Notes under the pieces: model-generated
What the model was told of the DNA's origin: nothing
The model's database searches: none
The model's input: only the letters and a program-made list of their open reading frames with translations
NCBI RefSeq assembly: GCF_004342025.1
Contig: NZ_SLWN01000015.1
Coordinates: 62,001 to 126,000 of the forward strand
From: Kribbella steppae
GTDB lineage: Bacteria; Actinomycetota; Actinomycetes; Propionibacteriales; Kribbellaceae
Length of the DNA: 64,000 nt
Reading direction: 5' to 3'
Program-made: the position numbers and the translations under genes
Shown here: positions 51,245-59,221 of the stretch, one piece after another
Position numbering within the stretch: position 1 is the first letter of the stretch
Layout: each line of letters begins with the position of its first letter

Positions 51245-52252
51245 TCAGGTGGTGCGGATGCGGGCTCGGCGGCGAGCCGGGCCTGTGCTCGCCCGGACGA
51301 CCAACTCCGGCGAGAGCAGATCCGGCAGCGGCCAGTCGTCGCCGGCCAGACGCGCGGTGAGCTGCTGCCACGCCAGCTCCCCCAGCCGCGCCCGCTCGTT
51401 CCGCAACGACGTCAGCGGGGGCCGGGCGTAGGCGGCGATGGGGATGTCGTCGTAGGAGGCGACGGACAACTCGGCCGGGACCTCGACGTCGTTGTCGTGC
51501 AGCCAGCTGAGCAGGCCGACGCCGACCAGGTCGTTGAAGGTGATGACGGCGGTCGCGCGACTCCGCAGTACGGTCGGCCCGGCGTCGTACCCGTGGTGCC
51601 CGGCCCAGCCGCCCTCGATCTCGTCCAGCGTCACGTCGAGGGCGCGCGCCGTACGGCGCAACGTCCGGCGGCGCTCGCCGTCCGACCACGACGTCGCCGG
51701 ACCGCCGACGTACAGGACCCTGCGATGGCCTAGACCGGTGAGGTGTTCGAGGAGAATCCGGCTCGCGGCGCGGTAGTCGATCGCCACCACCCCGGCGTTC
51801 TTCACCGTCCGGTTGATGCACACGACCGGCACCGGCAGCGCGAGTGCCCTCTCCAGCCCGGCCCGGTTGAGCCGCGAACTGCAGAGCACCAGCGCACCCG
51901 AGTGGTCCACCAGCTCCTCGACGAGCCGCAACTCCTCCGCCGGGTCCTCGCCACTCTCGCCGATCAGCAGCCGGTAGCCGCCGGCCCGAGCCGCGGCCGC
52001 GAGCCCCTTCAGCACCTCGGAGAAGAACGGGTTGGTCAGGTCCGGCACGGTCACCCCGACCGTCAGCGGCCGGCCCAGCTTGAACTCCTGCGCCCGCTTG
52101 TCCGCGCGGTAACCCAGCTCCCCCGCGACGGCTCGCACATGCGCGACCACCTCGGGTGAGATCAGGTCGGAGCCGTTCAGCGCCCGGGACACCGTCGACA
52201 CCGACGTGCCCGCCTCTCGCGCCACGTCGATCAGCCGAACCCGCTCCGCCAC
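51245..52252 (-). CDS. LacI-family transcriptional regulator (galactoside/pectin locus)
   Basis: The 335-residue protein has a LacI helix-turn-helix (residues about 5-28, LIDVAREAGTSVSTVSRAL), the hinge and a periplasmic-binding-protein-like sugar domain starting at LTVGVTVPDLTNPF. GTG 52252 follows GAGG by about 7 nt and gives the normal LacI length; the frame extends upstream without similarity. It lies between a GH28 gene and the GH42 gene, all on the same strand. Two identical 14-bp palindromes, one before GH42 and one before the second GH28 gene, are its probable operators. Confidence 0.9.
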   Translation of the reverse strand: MAERVRLIDVAREAGTSVSTVSRALNGSDLISPEVVAHVRAVAGELGYRADKRAQEFKLGRPLTVGVTVPDLTNPFFSEVLKGLAAAARAGGYRLLIGESGEDPAEELRLVEELVDHSGALVLCSSRLNRAGLERALALPVPVVCINRTVKNAGVVAIDYRAASRILLEHLTGLGHRRVLYVGGPATSWSDGERRRTLRRTARALDVTLDEIEGGWAGHHGYDAGPTVLRSRATAVITFNDLVGVGLLSWLHDNDVEVPAELSVASYDDIPIAAYARPPLTSLRNERARLGELAWQQLTARLAGDDWPLPDLLSPELVVRASTGPARRRARIRTT

Positions 52253-52287
52253 GCTTACCTCTCGCCTTCTGCCGGGCGGGGTTGCCG

Positions 52288-53688
52288 TCACCCCACCTGG
52301 GCGCCTCCGACCCATACATTACGGATCGTCACGTCGTCGGCGTACTGTACGACAGCTTCCGCCGCGACCATGTCGAACCGGCTGTTCGTGACCGCGACGG
52401 AACGAATCCGCTGGGTCTCCGCTCCTACCATGCGATACGCCCGCTCGGCCCGTGCAACCCGGACCCGGTCGAACCGGATGTCGCGGACGTCGGGGAACAG
52501 CGACTGGTTGCCACCACCCTGGTAGCTGAAGGTGATCTCGAGGGGACGATACATCCAGGCCCGGGAGTCGACGTCGTGCACGTTGATGTTGCGGACGTAC
52601 CCGCCGCGCGTCGAGGTCGACTTCACACACAGCACCCACTGCATCCAGGCCTCGTCCGCGGCGGGATCGGGCGGCATTGACAGGCGTCGCACCCAGACGT
52701 CCTCCACCCCGCCGCTCATCTCGCTGCCGACCGCGACCGCGGCGCCACCGCTGACGAAGGTGCAGTCCTCGACGATGATGCCGCGCGACGGCAGGCCGAG
52801 TCTCCGGCCGTCGGCGTCCCGGCCGGACTTGATCGCGATGCAGTCGTCGTGGGTCTTGAACGTGCAACCCCGGATGAGCACGTCGGTGCAGGACTCCGGG
52901 TTGCAGCCATCTCCGTTCGGTCCGACGTTGTCGACGGTCACCTCCCGCACAGTGACGTTGCGGCACTCCAGCGGGTGGATCGTCCACATCGGGGAATTGC
53001 GCACGGTCACGCCCTCGATCAGCACGTTCGTACAGCGGAACGGCTGGATGAAGCTCGGCCGGAGGTAGTGGCCGGCGCCGAAGACCCGCTGGTCGACCGG
53101 GACCTGCTCGTTGTTCATCCGCTCGAGCTCGCCCCAGTCGGCCCGCTGGTTCGGCATCCCGGGCTTCCAGCCGTACTGACCACTGCCGATCCAGTACCAC
53201 CAGTGCTCGTTGTCGCCGGCGCCGTCGAGCGTTCCCGCACCGGTGATCGCGATGTCGGTCTGGCCCTCGGCGCGGATGAGTGACGAGTAGTTGTAGACCT
53301 CAACGCTCTGCCACCGGGTCCGCACGACCGGGTAGTCGGCCGGGTCCGTGCTGAAGCGGAGCGTCGCGCCCTCCTTCAGATGCAGATCGACTCTACTGAG
53401 CAGGTTGATTGCTCCGGTGTGCCAGACGCCGGGCGGTACGACGACATGGCCGCCGCCGGACGCGTGACAGGCCTGGATCGCACGGTTGATGCCGGCGGTC
53501 GCGTTCTCCGGTGTGGCGCCGTACGCGGTGATCGGGAACCACGCATCCTGGAACCGCGGCGGCCGGATCCTGGACCGCACCGACCACTCGCGGTCATCGG
53601 TCGCGGCCGCGGGCAGGTGCGGACCGATGCCTGCGGCAACGACTCCGCCGAGACCGAGTCCGAGGATACGACGACGGCTGGGATGCAT
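52288..53688 (-). CDS. GH28 polygalacturonase-like hydrolase a
   Basis: The 466-residue protein has a twin-arginine-like signal (SRRRILGLGLGGVVAAG) and a GH28 beta-helix. Catalytic carboxylates are in PNGDGCNPE (D260) and HDDCIAIKSG (D281, D282), followed by GSEMSGGV, the bacterial exo-type substitute for the GHG motif. The third position of the usual NNDGIDPE is changed to CNPE. It probably cuts galacturonan or rhamnogalacturonan outside the membrane. ATG 53688 has GGAAGG upstream. It is divergent from the second GH28 gene across a 158-nt spacer with operator candidates. Confidence 0.88.
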   Translation of the reverse strand: MHPSRRRILGLGLGGVVAAGIGPHLPAAATDDREWSVRSRIRPPRFQDAWFPITAYGATPENATAGINRAIQACHASGGGHVVVPPGVWHTGAINLLSRVDLHLKEGATLRFSTDPADYPVVRTRWQSVEVYNYSSLIRAEGQTDIAITGAGTLDGAGDNEHWWYWIGSGQYGWKPGMPNQRADWGELERMNNEQVPVDQRVFGAGHYLRPSFIQPFRCTNVLIEGVTVRNSPMWTIHPLECRNVTVREVTVDNVGPNGDGCNPESCTDVLIRGCTFKTHDDCIAIKSGRDADGRRLGLPSRGIIVEDCTFVSGGAAVAVGSEMSGGVEDVWVRRLSMPPDPAADEAWMQWVLCVKSTSTRGGYVRNINVHDVDSRAWMYRPLEITFSYQGGGNQSLFPDVRDIRFDRVRVARAERAYRMVGAETQRIRSVAVTNSRFDMVAAEAVVQYADDVTIRNVWVGGAQVG

Positions 53689-53717
53689 GGGCGGGCACCT
53701 TCCGTTCGGCTGATCAG

Positions 53718-53730
53718 GTAAACCTTTGCA
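53718..53730. promoter_or_regulatory. Candidate operator at GH28a promoter (GTAAACCTTTGCA)
   Basis: GTAAACCTTT recurs in reverse orientation at 61805-61814 before the pectinesterase gene. Here it overlaps a TTTGCACGCAAG inverted repeat that resembles the TGCAA/TTGCA sites. It lies 30 nt upstream of the GH28a start. Confidence 0.5.
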
Positions 53731-53815
53731 CGCAAGTATCCAAGAGATTCCGAACCGGTCAAGACTTCGTCGCGTCGAGCCGTTGACACCTCGCACGTCG
53801 CCGGGCACGATCGGT

Positions 53816-53829
53816 TGCAATCGTTTGCA
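53816..53829. promoter_or_regulatory. LacI-type operator upstream of GH28b
   Basis: TGCAATCGTTTGCA is identical to the site at 51123-51136. It ends 17 nt before the GH28b ATG, overlapping the expected transcript start region, so binding should repress. Confidence 0.7.
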
Positions 53830-53846
53830 TCCGCAGGAGGTCAACC

Positions 53847-55250
53847 ATGTCCGAACAGCTCCGTCGCCGCACCCTGCTCCTCACCAGTGGAGCGCTCGCA
53901 GCCGGTGCTGTGCTAGGCGGCGGCACCGCCCCGGCCGCCGCCTTGACCGGACCTGTCGCGGACGCCCGGATCGCCGAGATCCTGCGCCGGATCAGGCCGC
54001 CGCGGTTCCCCGACCGCTGGTTCGACATCACCAAGTTCGGTGCGGTCGGCGACGATGCGACCGACTGTACGGCGGCGATCCGGGCCGCGATCGAGGCGTG
54101 TCACCGGGCGGGTGGCGGCCATGTCGTCGTACCCGCAGGTGACTTCCGGACTGGCGCCGTACATCTGCTCAGTGATGTCGACCTGCACCTGAAAGCCGGG
54201 TCGCGGCTGGCGTTCAGTCAGGACCCGGCCGCGTATCTGCCGGTGGTGGCGACCCGCTACGAAGGCACGGAGTGCTACAACTACTCCCCCTTCGTCTACG
54301 CCTATGGGCAGCGCAACATCGCCGTCACTGGGTCGGGCGTCCTCGACGGCCGCGCAGACGCCACGCATTGGTGGGATTGGACCGGCGGCCCGCCGCCGAA
54401 CGAGGGCCCGGACAAGACCCTGTTGCTGTCGATGGCCCAGGCCGGTGTGCCGGTCGAGCAGCGCGTGTTCGGCGACGGTCACTACCTCCGGCCGAACCTG
54501 CTGCAGTTCAACCGCTGCGAGAACATCCTGCTCGACGGCATCACGGTCATGGACTCACCGATGTGGAACATCCACCCGGTGCTGTGCCGCAACGTCACCA
54601 TCCGAGGTGTGACGGTCGACAGCCCGCACGGCCCGAACAACGACGGCATCGACCCTGAGTCGTGCACCGACGTACTGATCGAGCGCTGCAAGATCTCCAC
54701 CGGCGACGACTGCATCGCGTTCAAGGCCGGCAAGGACGCGGACGGCCGGCGGGTGAACGTGCCGGCCCGGTACGCCGTCGTCCGCGACTGCGAGATGGCC
54801 GACGGGAACGGTGGTGTGACGGCGGGCAGCGAGACCAGCGGTGGGGTGATGGACATTTATGTCCGCGACTGCCGGATGAGCAGCCCACGGCTGGAACGCG
54901 CGATCCGGATCAAGAGCAACCCGCAACGCGGCGGCACCATCGCGAATATCGACGTACGCCGGGTGACCGTCGGCCAGGCCGCGGATGCGGTGATCGAGAT
55001 CGTGCTCAACTACGCGAACGTGATCACCGGCGACTTCCCGCCGGACGTGCATGGCATCACCATCAGCCAGCTGACCGCAGCCGCCGCACCGCGCGCGCTG
55101 AACCTCCTGGGCCTGGTCGACGACCCGCTCCGCGACATCCGGCTGCAGGACTGCCGGTTCGACGGGATGGAGGAGGAGAACTCGATCCAGTACGTCGAGG
55201 ACCTCCGCCTCGACCGGGTCTGGATCAACGGCGTCCGGGTCGACAACTAG
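53847..55250 (+). CDS. GH28 polygalacturonase-like hydrolase b
   Basis: The 467-residue protein has a twin-arginine-like signal (QLRRRTLLLTSGALAAG) and a full GH28 beta-helix. The catalytic carboxylates are D266 in PNNDGIDPESC and D287/D288 in GDDCIAFKAG; GSETSGGV and IRIKSNPQRGG complete the substrate site. AGGAGG 7 nt before ATG 53847 supports the start. It is the first gene of a plus-strand run of three GH28 paralogues. It should release galacturonate-containing products from pectin. Confidence 0.9.
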   Translation: MSEQLRRRTLLLTSGALAAGAVLGGGTAPAAALTGPVADARIAEILRRIRPPRFPDRWFDITKFGAVGDDATDCTAAIRAAIEACHRAGGGHVVVPAGDFRTGAVHLLSDVDLHLKAGSRLAFSQDPAAYLPVVATRYEGTECYNYSPFVYAYGQRNIAVTGSGVLDGRADATHWWDWTGGPPPNEGPDKTLLLSMAQAGVPVEQRVFGDGHYLRPNLLQFNRCENILLDGITVMDSPMWNIHPVLCRNVTIRGVTVDSPHGPNNDGIDPESCTDVLIERCKISTGDDCIAFKAGKDADGRRVNVPARYAVVRDCEMADGNGGVTAGSETSGGVMDIYVRDCRMSSPRLERAIRIKSNPQRGGTIANIDVRRVTVGQAADAVIEIVLNYANVITGDFPPDVHGITISQLTAAAAPRALNLLGLVDDPLRDIRLQDCRFDGMEEENSIQYVEDLRLDRVWINGVRVDN

Positions 55251-55264
55251 CTCAAGGAGACGTG

Positions 55265-56674
55265 GTGCACGAACCCTTCACCCGCAAGAACTTCCTCCGG
55301 CTCACCGCCGGCGCTGCCCTCGTGCCGGCGGCCGGCGCCGCCCTCGGCGCCGTCCCGGCAGCCGCGGTCGACGGTTCTTCCGGTCCTGGCTGGGGCCAGG
55401 TCGGCGACATCTTGCGCAACACCCGGCCGCCGCAGTTCCCGGCCCGCGATTTCCCGATCACCAGGTTCGGCGCGGTCGGTGACGGCGCGACCGATGCGAC
55501 CGCCGCCATCCGCGCGGCGATCGACGCCTGCCACCGAGCAGGTGGCGGCCGGGTCGTCGTACCGGCCGGGACGTTCCTCACCGGCGCGATCCACCTGCGG
55601 TCCAACGTCGACCTGCACGTGTCCGAGGGTGCGACGCTGCTGTTCAGCACCGACCCGGCGCAGTACCTGCCGGTCGTCCTGACCCGCTTCGAGGGCGTCG
55701 AGTGCATGAACTACTCGCCACTCATCTACGCCCGCGACTGCGAGAACATCGCCGTCACCGGCACCGGCACGCTGGACGGTCAGGCGACCTGGGAGACCTG
55801 GTGGTCGTGGGTCGGCCCGTCCAGCCCCGACGCGAAGGCTCTGCATGCCATGGCCGAGGACGGCGTACCGGTCGAGGACCGGGTCTTCGGCGCCGGCCAC
55901 TTCCTGCGGTCCGCGTTCATCGAGACCTACTCCTGCCGCAACGTCCTGATCGACGGCGTGAAGATCGTCCGGTCGCCGTTCTGGGAGATCCACCCGGTGC
56001 GGTCGCGCAACATCACCGTGCGCGGAGTGCACATCGACAGCCGTGGCCCGAACAACGACGGTGTCGACCCCGAATGTTCGCAGTACGTCGTGATCCGCGA
56101 CTGCACGTTCGACTGCGGCGACGACTGCATCGCGATCAAGTCCGGTCGCGGCACCGACGGGCTGCGGGTGAACGTCCCGTCGGAGAACATCCTGATCGAG
56201 GACTGCACGATGAACGTCCGGTACGGCGCGATCACCATCGGCAGCGAGATGACTGGTGGGGTGCGCAACGTCTTCGTCCGCAACTGCACGATCGGCAGCC
56301 CGGAGCTGTACTTCGGGCTGTACATCAAGACGAACTCGGTGCGCGGCGGCTACGCGGAGAACATCTACCTGAAGGACCTGCGGATCTCGAACCTCACCAA
56401 AGAGGTCGTGTCCTGCGACTTCTACCGCAGCGAGGGCGACACCGGTCCGTTGACTCCACGGGTGCGCAACGTCGAGCTGCGCAACATCACGGTCGACCAT
56501 GCTCGTGGCGCCTTCTTCGCGCAGGGCTATCCACGGTCGCCGATCCAGGACTTCCGCCTGATCGACTGCGCGTTCACTGTCGACCGGGCCAGCACGATCC
56601 AGAACGTCGACTTCTCGTTCCGGAACTTCACAGTCAACGGGCAGCTGATCACCGACCCGGCCCAGCTCCGGTGA
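55265..56674 (+). CDS. GH28 polygalacturonase-like hydrolase c
   Basis: The 469-residue protein begins with a twin-arginine-like signal (FTRKNFLRLTAGAAL) and a GH28 beta-helix with PNNDGVDPE (D265), GDDCIAIKSG (D286, D287), GSEMTGGV and YIKTNSVRGG. GTG 55265 is chosen because AAGGAG lies 6 nt before it; GTG 55262 is also possible. It starts 14 nt after gene b and overlaps the next paralogue (GTGA). It is closest to the frameshifted paralogue that follows. Confidence 0.9.
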   Translation: MHEPFTRKNFLRLTAGAALVPAAGAALGAVPAAAVDGSSGPGWGQVGDILRNTRPPQFPARDFPITRFGAVGDGATDATAAIRAAIDACHRAGGGRVVVPAGTFLTGAIHLRSNVDLHVSEGATLLFSTDPAQYLPVVLTRFEGVECMNYSPLIYARDCENIAVTGTGTLDGQATWETWWSWVGPSSPDAKALHAMAEDGVPVEDRVFGAGHFLRSAFIETYSCRNVLIDGVKIVRSPFWEIHPVRSRNITVRGVHIDSRGPNNDGVDPECSQYVVIRDCTFDCGDDCIAIKSGRGTDGLRVNVPSENILIEDCTMNVRYGAITIGSEMTGGVRNVFVRNCTIGSPELYFGLYIKTNSVRGGYAENIYLKDLRISNLTKEVVSCDFYRSEGDTGPLTPRVRNVELRNITVDHARGAFFAQGYPRSPIQDFRLIDCAFTVDRASTIQNVDFSFRNFTVNGQLITDPAQLR

Positions 56675-57956
56675 CCGGCGGCTGGCCGGATGCCGAACGC
56701 ATCCTCGCTGACGTCCGACCGCCGACCTTTCCGGACGTCGACTTCCCGATCACGGCGTACGGCGCTGTCGGTGACGGCCGGACCGATGCGACGAAGGCGA
56801 TCCGAGAGGCGATCGATGCCTGTCACGCGGCCGGCGGCGGACGGGTGGTGGTGCCGGAGGGGAGATTCCTCACCGGCGCGATCCACCTGAAGTCGTCCGT
56901 GAACCTGCACGTCGCCGGGACGCTGTGCTTCAGCAATGACCCCACTGACTACCTGCCGATCGTCAAGACGCGGTACGAAGGCCTGGAGGTGCTGAACTAC
57001 TCGCCGTTCATCTACGCCTACGGCTGCACCGACATCGCGATCACCGGCTCGGGCACGCTCGACGGCCAGGCCGACTGGGACAACTGGTGGGGCTGGTTCC
57101 ACCAGTGCGACCAGGACTTCACCGACCTGCGGGATCAGAGTGCGTTCGGCGTACCGCTCTCCGAACGGATCTACGGTCCCGGGCACCACCTGCGGTCGAG
57201 CTTCATCCAGCCGTACGAGTGCACCAACGTGCTGATCGAAGGCGTGACGATCGTCCGGTCGCCGTTCTGGGAGGTCCACCCGGTGCTGTGCCGGAACGTG
57301 ACCGTGCAGGACGTCGTCATCGACAGCCAAGGACCGAACAACGACGGTGTTGACGTCGAGTCCTGCCGGTGGTGATCCGCGGGTGCACGTTCGACGCCGG
57401 CGACGACTGCATCGCGATCAAGTCGGGCCGGGAGGCGGACGGGCTGCTGGTGAACGTGCCGTCGGAGGACATCCTGATCGAGAACTGCGTGATGCGGGTG
57501 AAGTACGGCGCGATCACGCTCGGCTCGGACATGACCGGCGGCGTCCGCAACGTCTTCGTCCGCGACTGCGTGATCGGCGGGCCATCGCTGTACTTCGGTC
57601 TGTACATCAAGACCAACTCGATCCGCGGCGGGTTCGCCGAGAACATCTACCTGCGGGACATCGAGATCTCCAACCTCACCAAGGAGGTTGTCCAGTGCAA
57701 CTTCCACCGCGGTGAAGGTGACACCGGCCCGCTCACGCCGGTCGTCCGCAACGTCGAGCTGCGCGACATCACCGTCCAGCACGCCCGGAACGCCCTGATG
57801 ATCCGTGGCTACCGCCGCTCCCCCATCCAGGACTTCCGCCTGGTCAACTGCACCTTCACCGTCGACGAGCCCAGCACCATCCAGCACGCCGCCCTCACCT
57901 TCGACAATGTCACGGTGAACGGCCACCCCATCACCGACGTCCACCAACTCCGCTGA
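56671..57956 (+). pseudogene. GH28 paralogue d, signal-less and frameshifted
   Basis: A GTG start overlapping the previous stop (GTGA) opens directly into the mature GH28 domain (WPDAERILADVRPPTFPD), with no signal peptide. The frame carries NNDGVDVESC and then stops at 57375. The rest of the enzyme (VVIRGCTFDAGDDC to the C terminus) continues in another frame from 57369. The break is at 57361-57370, where the coding sequence lacks about 4 nt compared with its paralogues. If real, both fragments miss part of the active site. If the gene is intact in life, it would be a cytosolic exo-enzyme. Confidence 0.82.
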
Positions 57957-57970
57957 GTTGGTGGACGTCG
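57935..57970. terminator. Perfect hairpin at the convergent ends of GH28d and the esterase
   Basis: CGACGTCCACCAACTC (57935-57950) pairs over 16 bp with 57955-57970 around a CGCT loop. The left arm is the last codons of GH28d. The hairpin lies before the stop of the convergent alpha/beta-hydrolase gene (57982), so it can act on transcripts from both strands. Confidence 0.85.
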
Positions 57971-57981
57971 CCGGGACTCCC

Positions 57982-59214
57982 TCAAGGCAGGTGGGCGCAG
58001 TGCACGTCCAGGTCCCAGAGGATGACCGAGAGGGCATAGGGGCTGATGGTGTGGTCGCCGTGCGTGGCGTCCTCGAGAATCTCCCAGTGGCCGTTCGTCT
58101 CGTTGCTGACGGCATCGGTGCCGATCAGCGAGATCCGGTGCCGTACGGCGGCCTCGTACGAACGATGGCCGACACCGTTGAAGCAGCAGTCGTCGAAGCG
58201 GTTGAGGATCTGCAACTGTCGCCGGTGCTGCCCGACCGACCCGAGCGCATAGATGTCCGGGAAGTCAGCCAACCCGTAGAACCCGGGCTGCTTGTCCGCA
58301 CGCTGCTCCCAGTCGCCGCGTGTCGGGCTCGGCTTCGGCGACCCCGGCCGGACGAAGAACGGCAATGAGCCGGCGGTCGGGTACGACCGCGTGATCCGCG
58401 GATCCAGCGCCGGGTAGATCGTCGTCGCCCACCCACCGCCGGACAGCCCGATCATCTGCACCGACGACGGCCGGTACGTCGCCTGGACGTGGTTCATCGC
58501 CACCGCGAGCGGCTCCAGGAACAGCGCCAGTGGTGAATACGTCGCCGACTCCCACAGGTTGAGATCGTTGTGCGACGGCTGCTGCTGCACTGTCGGATCG
58601 ACCGGGTCCTGCAGAGTCTTCGGGTTCCAGTGGTAGAACGGCATCGCGAACAGCAACACCGTGTACCCGTGGTCCAACAGCCCCTGCGTCACCCGCTGCA
58701 ACGTGTCCAGCGGCTCACCATGCCCGTTGTGGTAGAACGCGACCCGGCGATGAGTACTCTGCACCGGCTCCACGACGAACACCGAGGCGACGTACCCGAA
58801 CGGCATCGCCACCTCGAGCCGGTCGTACCGTCGTACGCCGGTCAGCGTCGGCAACTCCGCCGGCACCCCGACATCACGTCGTACCGTCGGAAGGCCCGTC
58901 GGCAGCACACCGGTGTCCTTCCACACCTGCGCAACCAGCTGCGGACGCAAAGCATCCGCGTCGGCAGCGGTGTGGATCTTCATCAGGTCCTCGACGTCGA
59001 CACCCACGACCACTTCCGGCAGCGTCTTGTACGCCGCGGTGTGCGCAGCCGCGATCTCAGCGTTCACCGGAGCGACCGGCCGGGGAGCAGGATGAGGACG
59101 TAGTCCGGTGGGACTCTCGGCGGCGGCCGCCGTCGCGGGCCAGCCGGTCGCAGCTGCCGCGGGCAAACCGGCGGCGAGTGCGCCGAGGACTGTCCTGCGG
59201 TTGAGAGGGGTCAT
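57982..59214 (-). CDS. TAT-exported alpha/beta-hydrolase, probable carbohydrate esterase
   Basis: The 410-residue protein has a twin-arginine signal (LNRRTVLGALAAGLP), then a helical N-terminal part and an alpha/beta-hydrolase core. The nucleophile elbow is GLSGGGW, the oxyanion strand VAFYHNGHGEP, and the probable catalytic His is in EDATHGDHT. Similar proteins remove acetyl or other esters from plant polysaccharides, although the family is not certain. ATG 59214 follows AAAGGTG and lies 7 nt after the SGNH-pectinesterase stop, so the two esterases are probably co-transcribed. Confidence 0.8.
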   Translation of the reverse strand: MTPLNRRTVLGALAAGLPAAAATGWPATAAAAESPTGLRPHPAPRPVAPVNAEIAAAHTAAYKTLPEVVVGVDVEDLMKIHTAADADALRPQLVAQVWKDTGVLPTGLPTVRRDVGVPAELPTLTGVRRYDRLEVAMPFGYVASVFVVEPVQSTHRRVAFYHNGHGEPLDTLQRVTQGLLDHGYTVLLFAMPFYHWNPKTLQDPVDPTVQQQPSHNDLNLWESATYSPLALFLEPLAVAMNHVQATYRPSSVQMIGLSGGGWATTIYPALDPRITRSYPTAGSLPFFVRPGSPKPSPTRGDWEQRADKQPGFYGLADFPDIYALGSVGQHRRQLQILNRFDDCCFNGVGHRSYEAAVRHRISLIGTDAVSNETNGHWEILEDATHGDHTISPYALSVILWDLDVHCAHLP

Positions 59215-59221
59215 GAGTGGT

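Noticed and set aside
57369..57956. A separate short GH28 gene starting at GTG 57369
   Set aside because: It would lack the first half of the beta-helix and one catalytic motif, which are encoded immediately upstream in another frame; one frameshifted gene is simpler.
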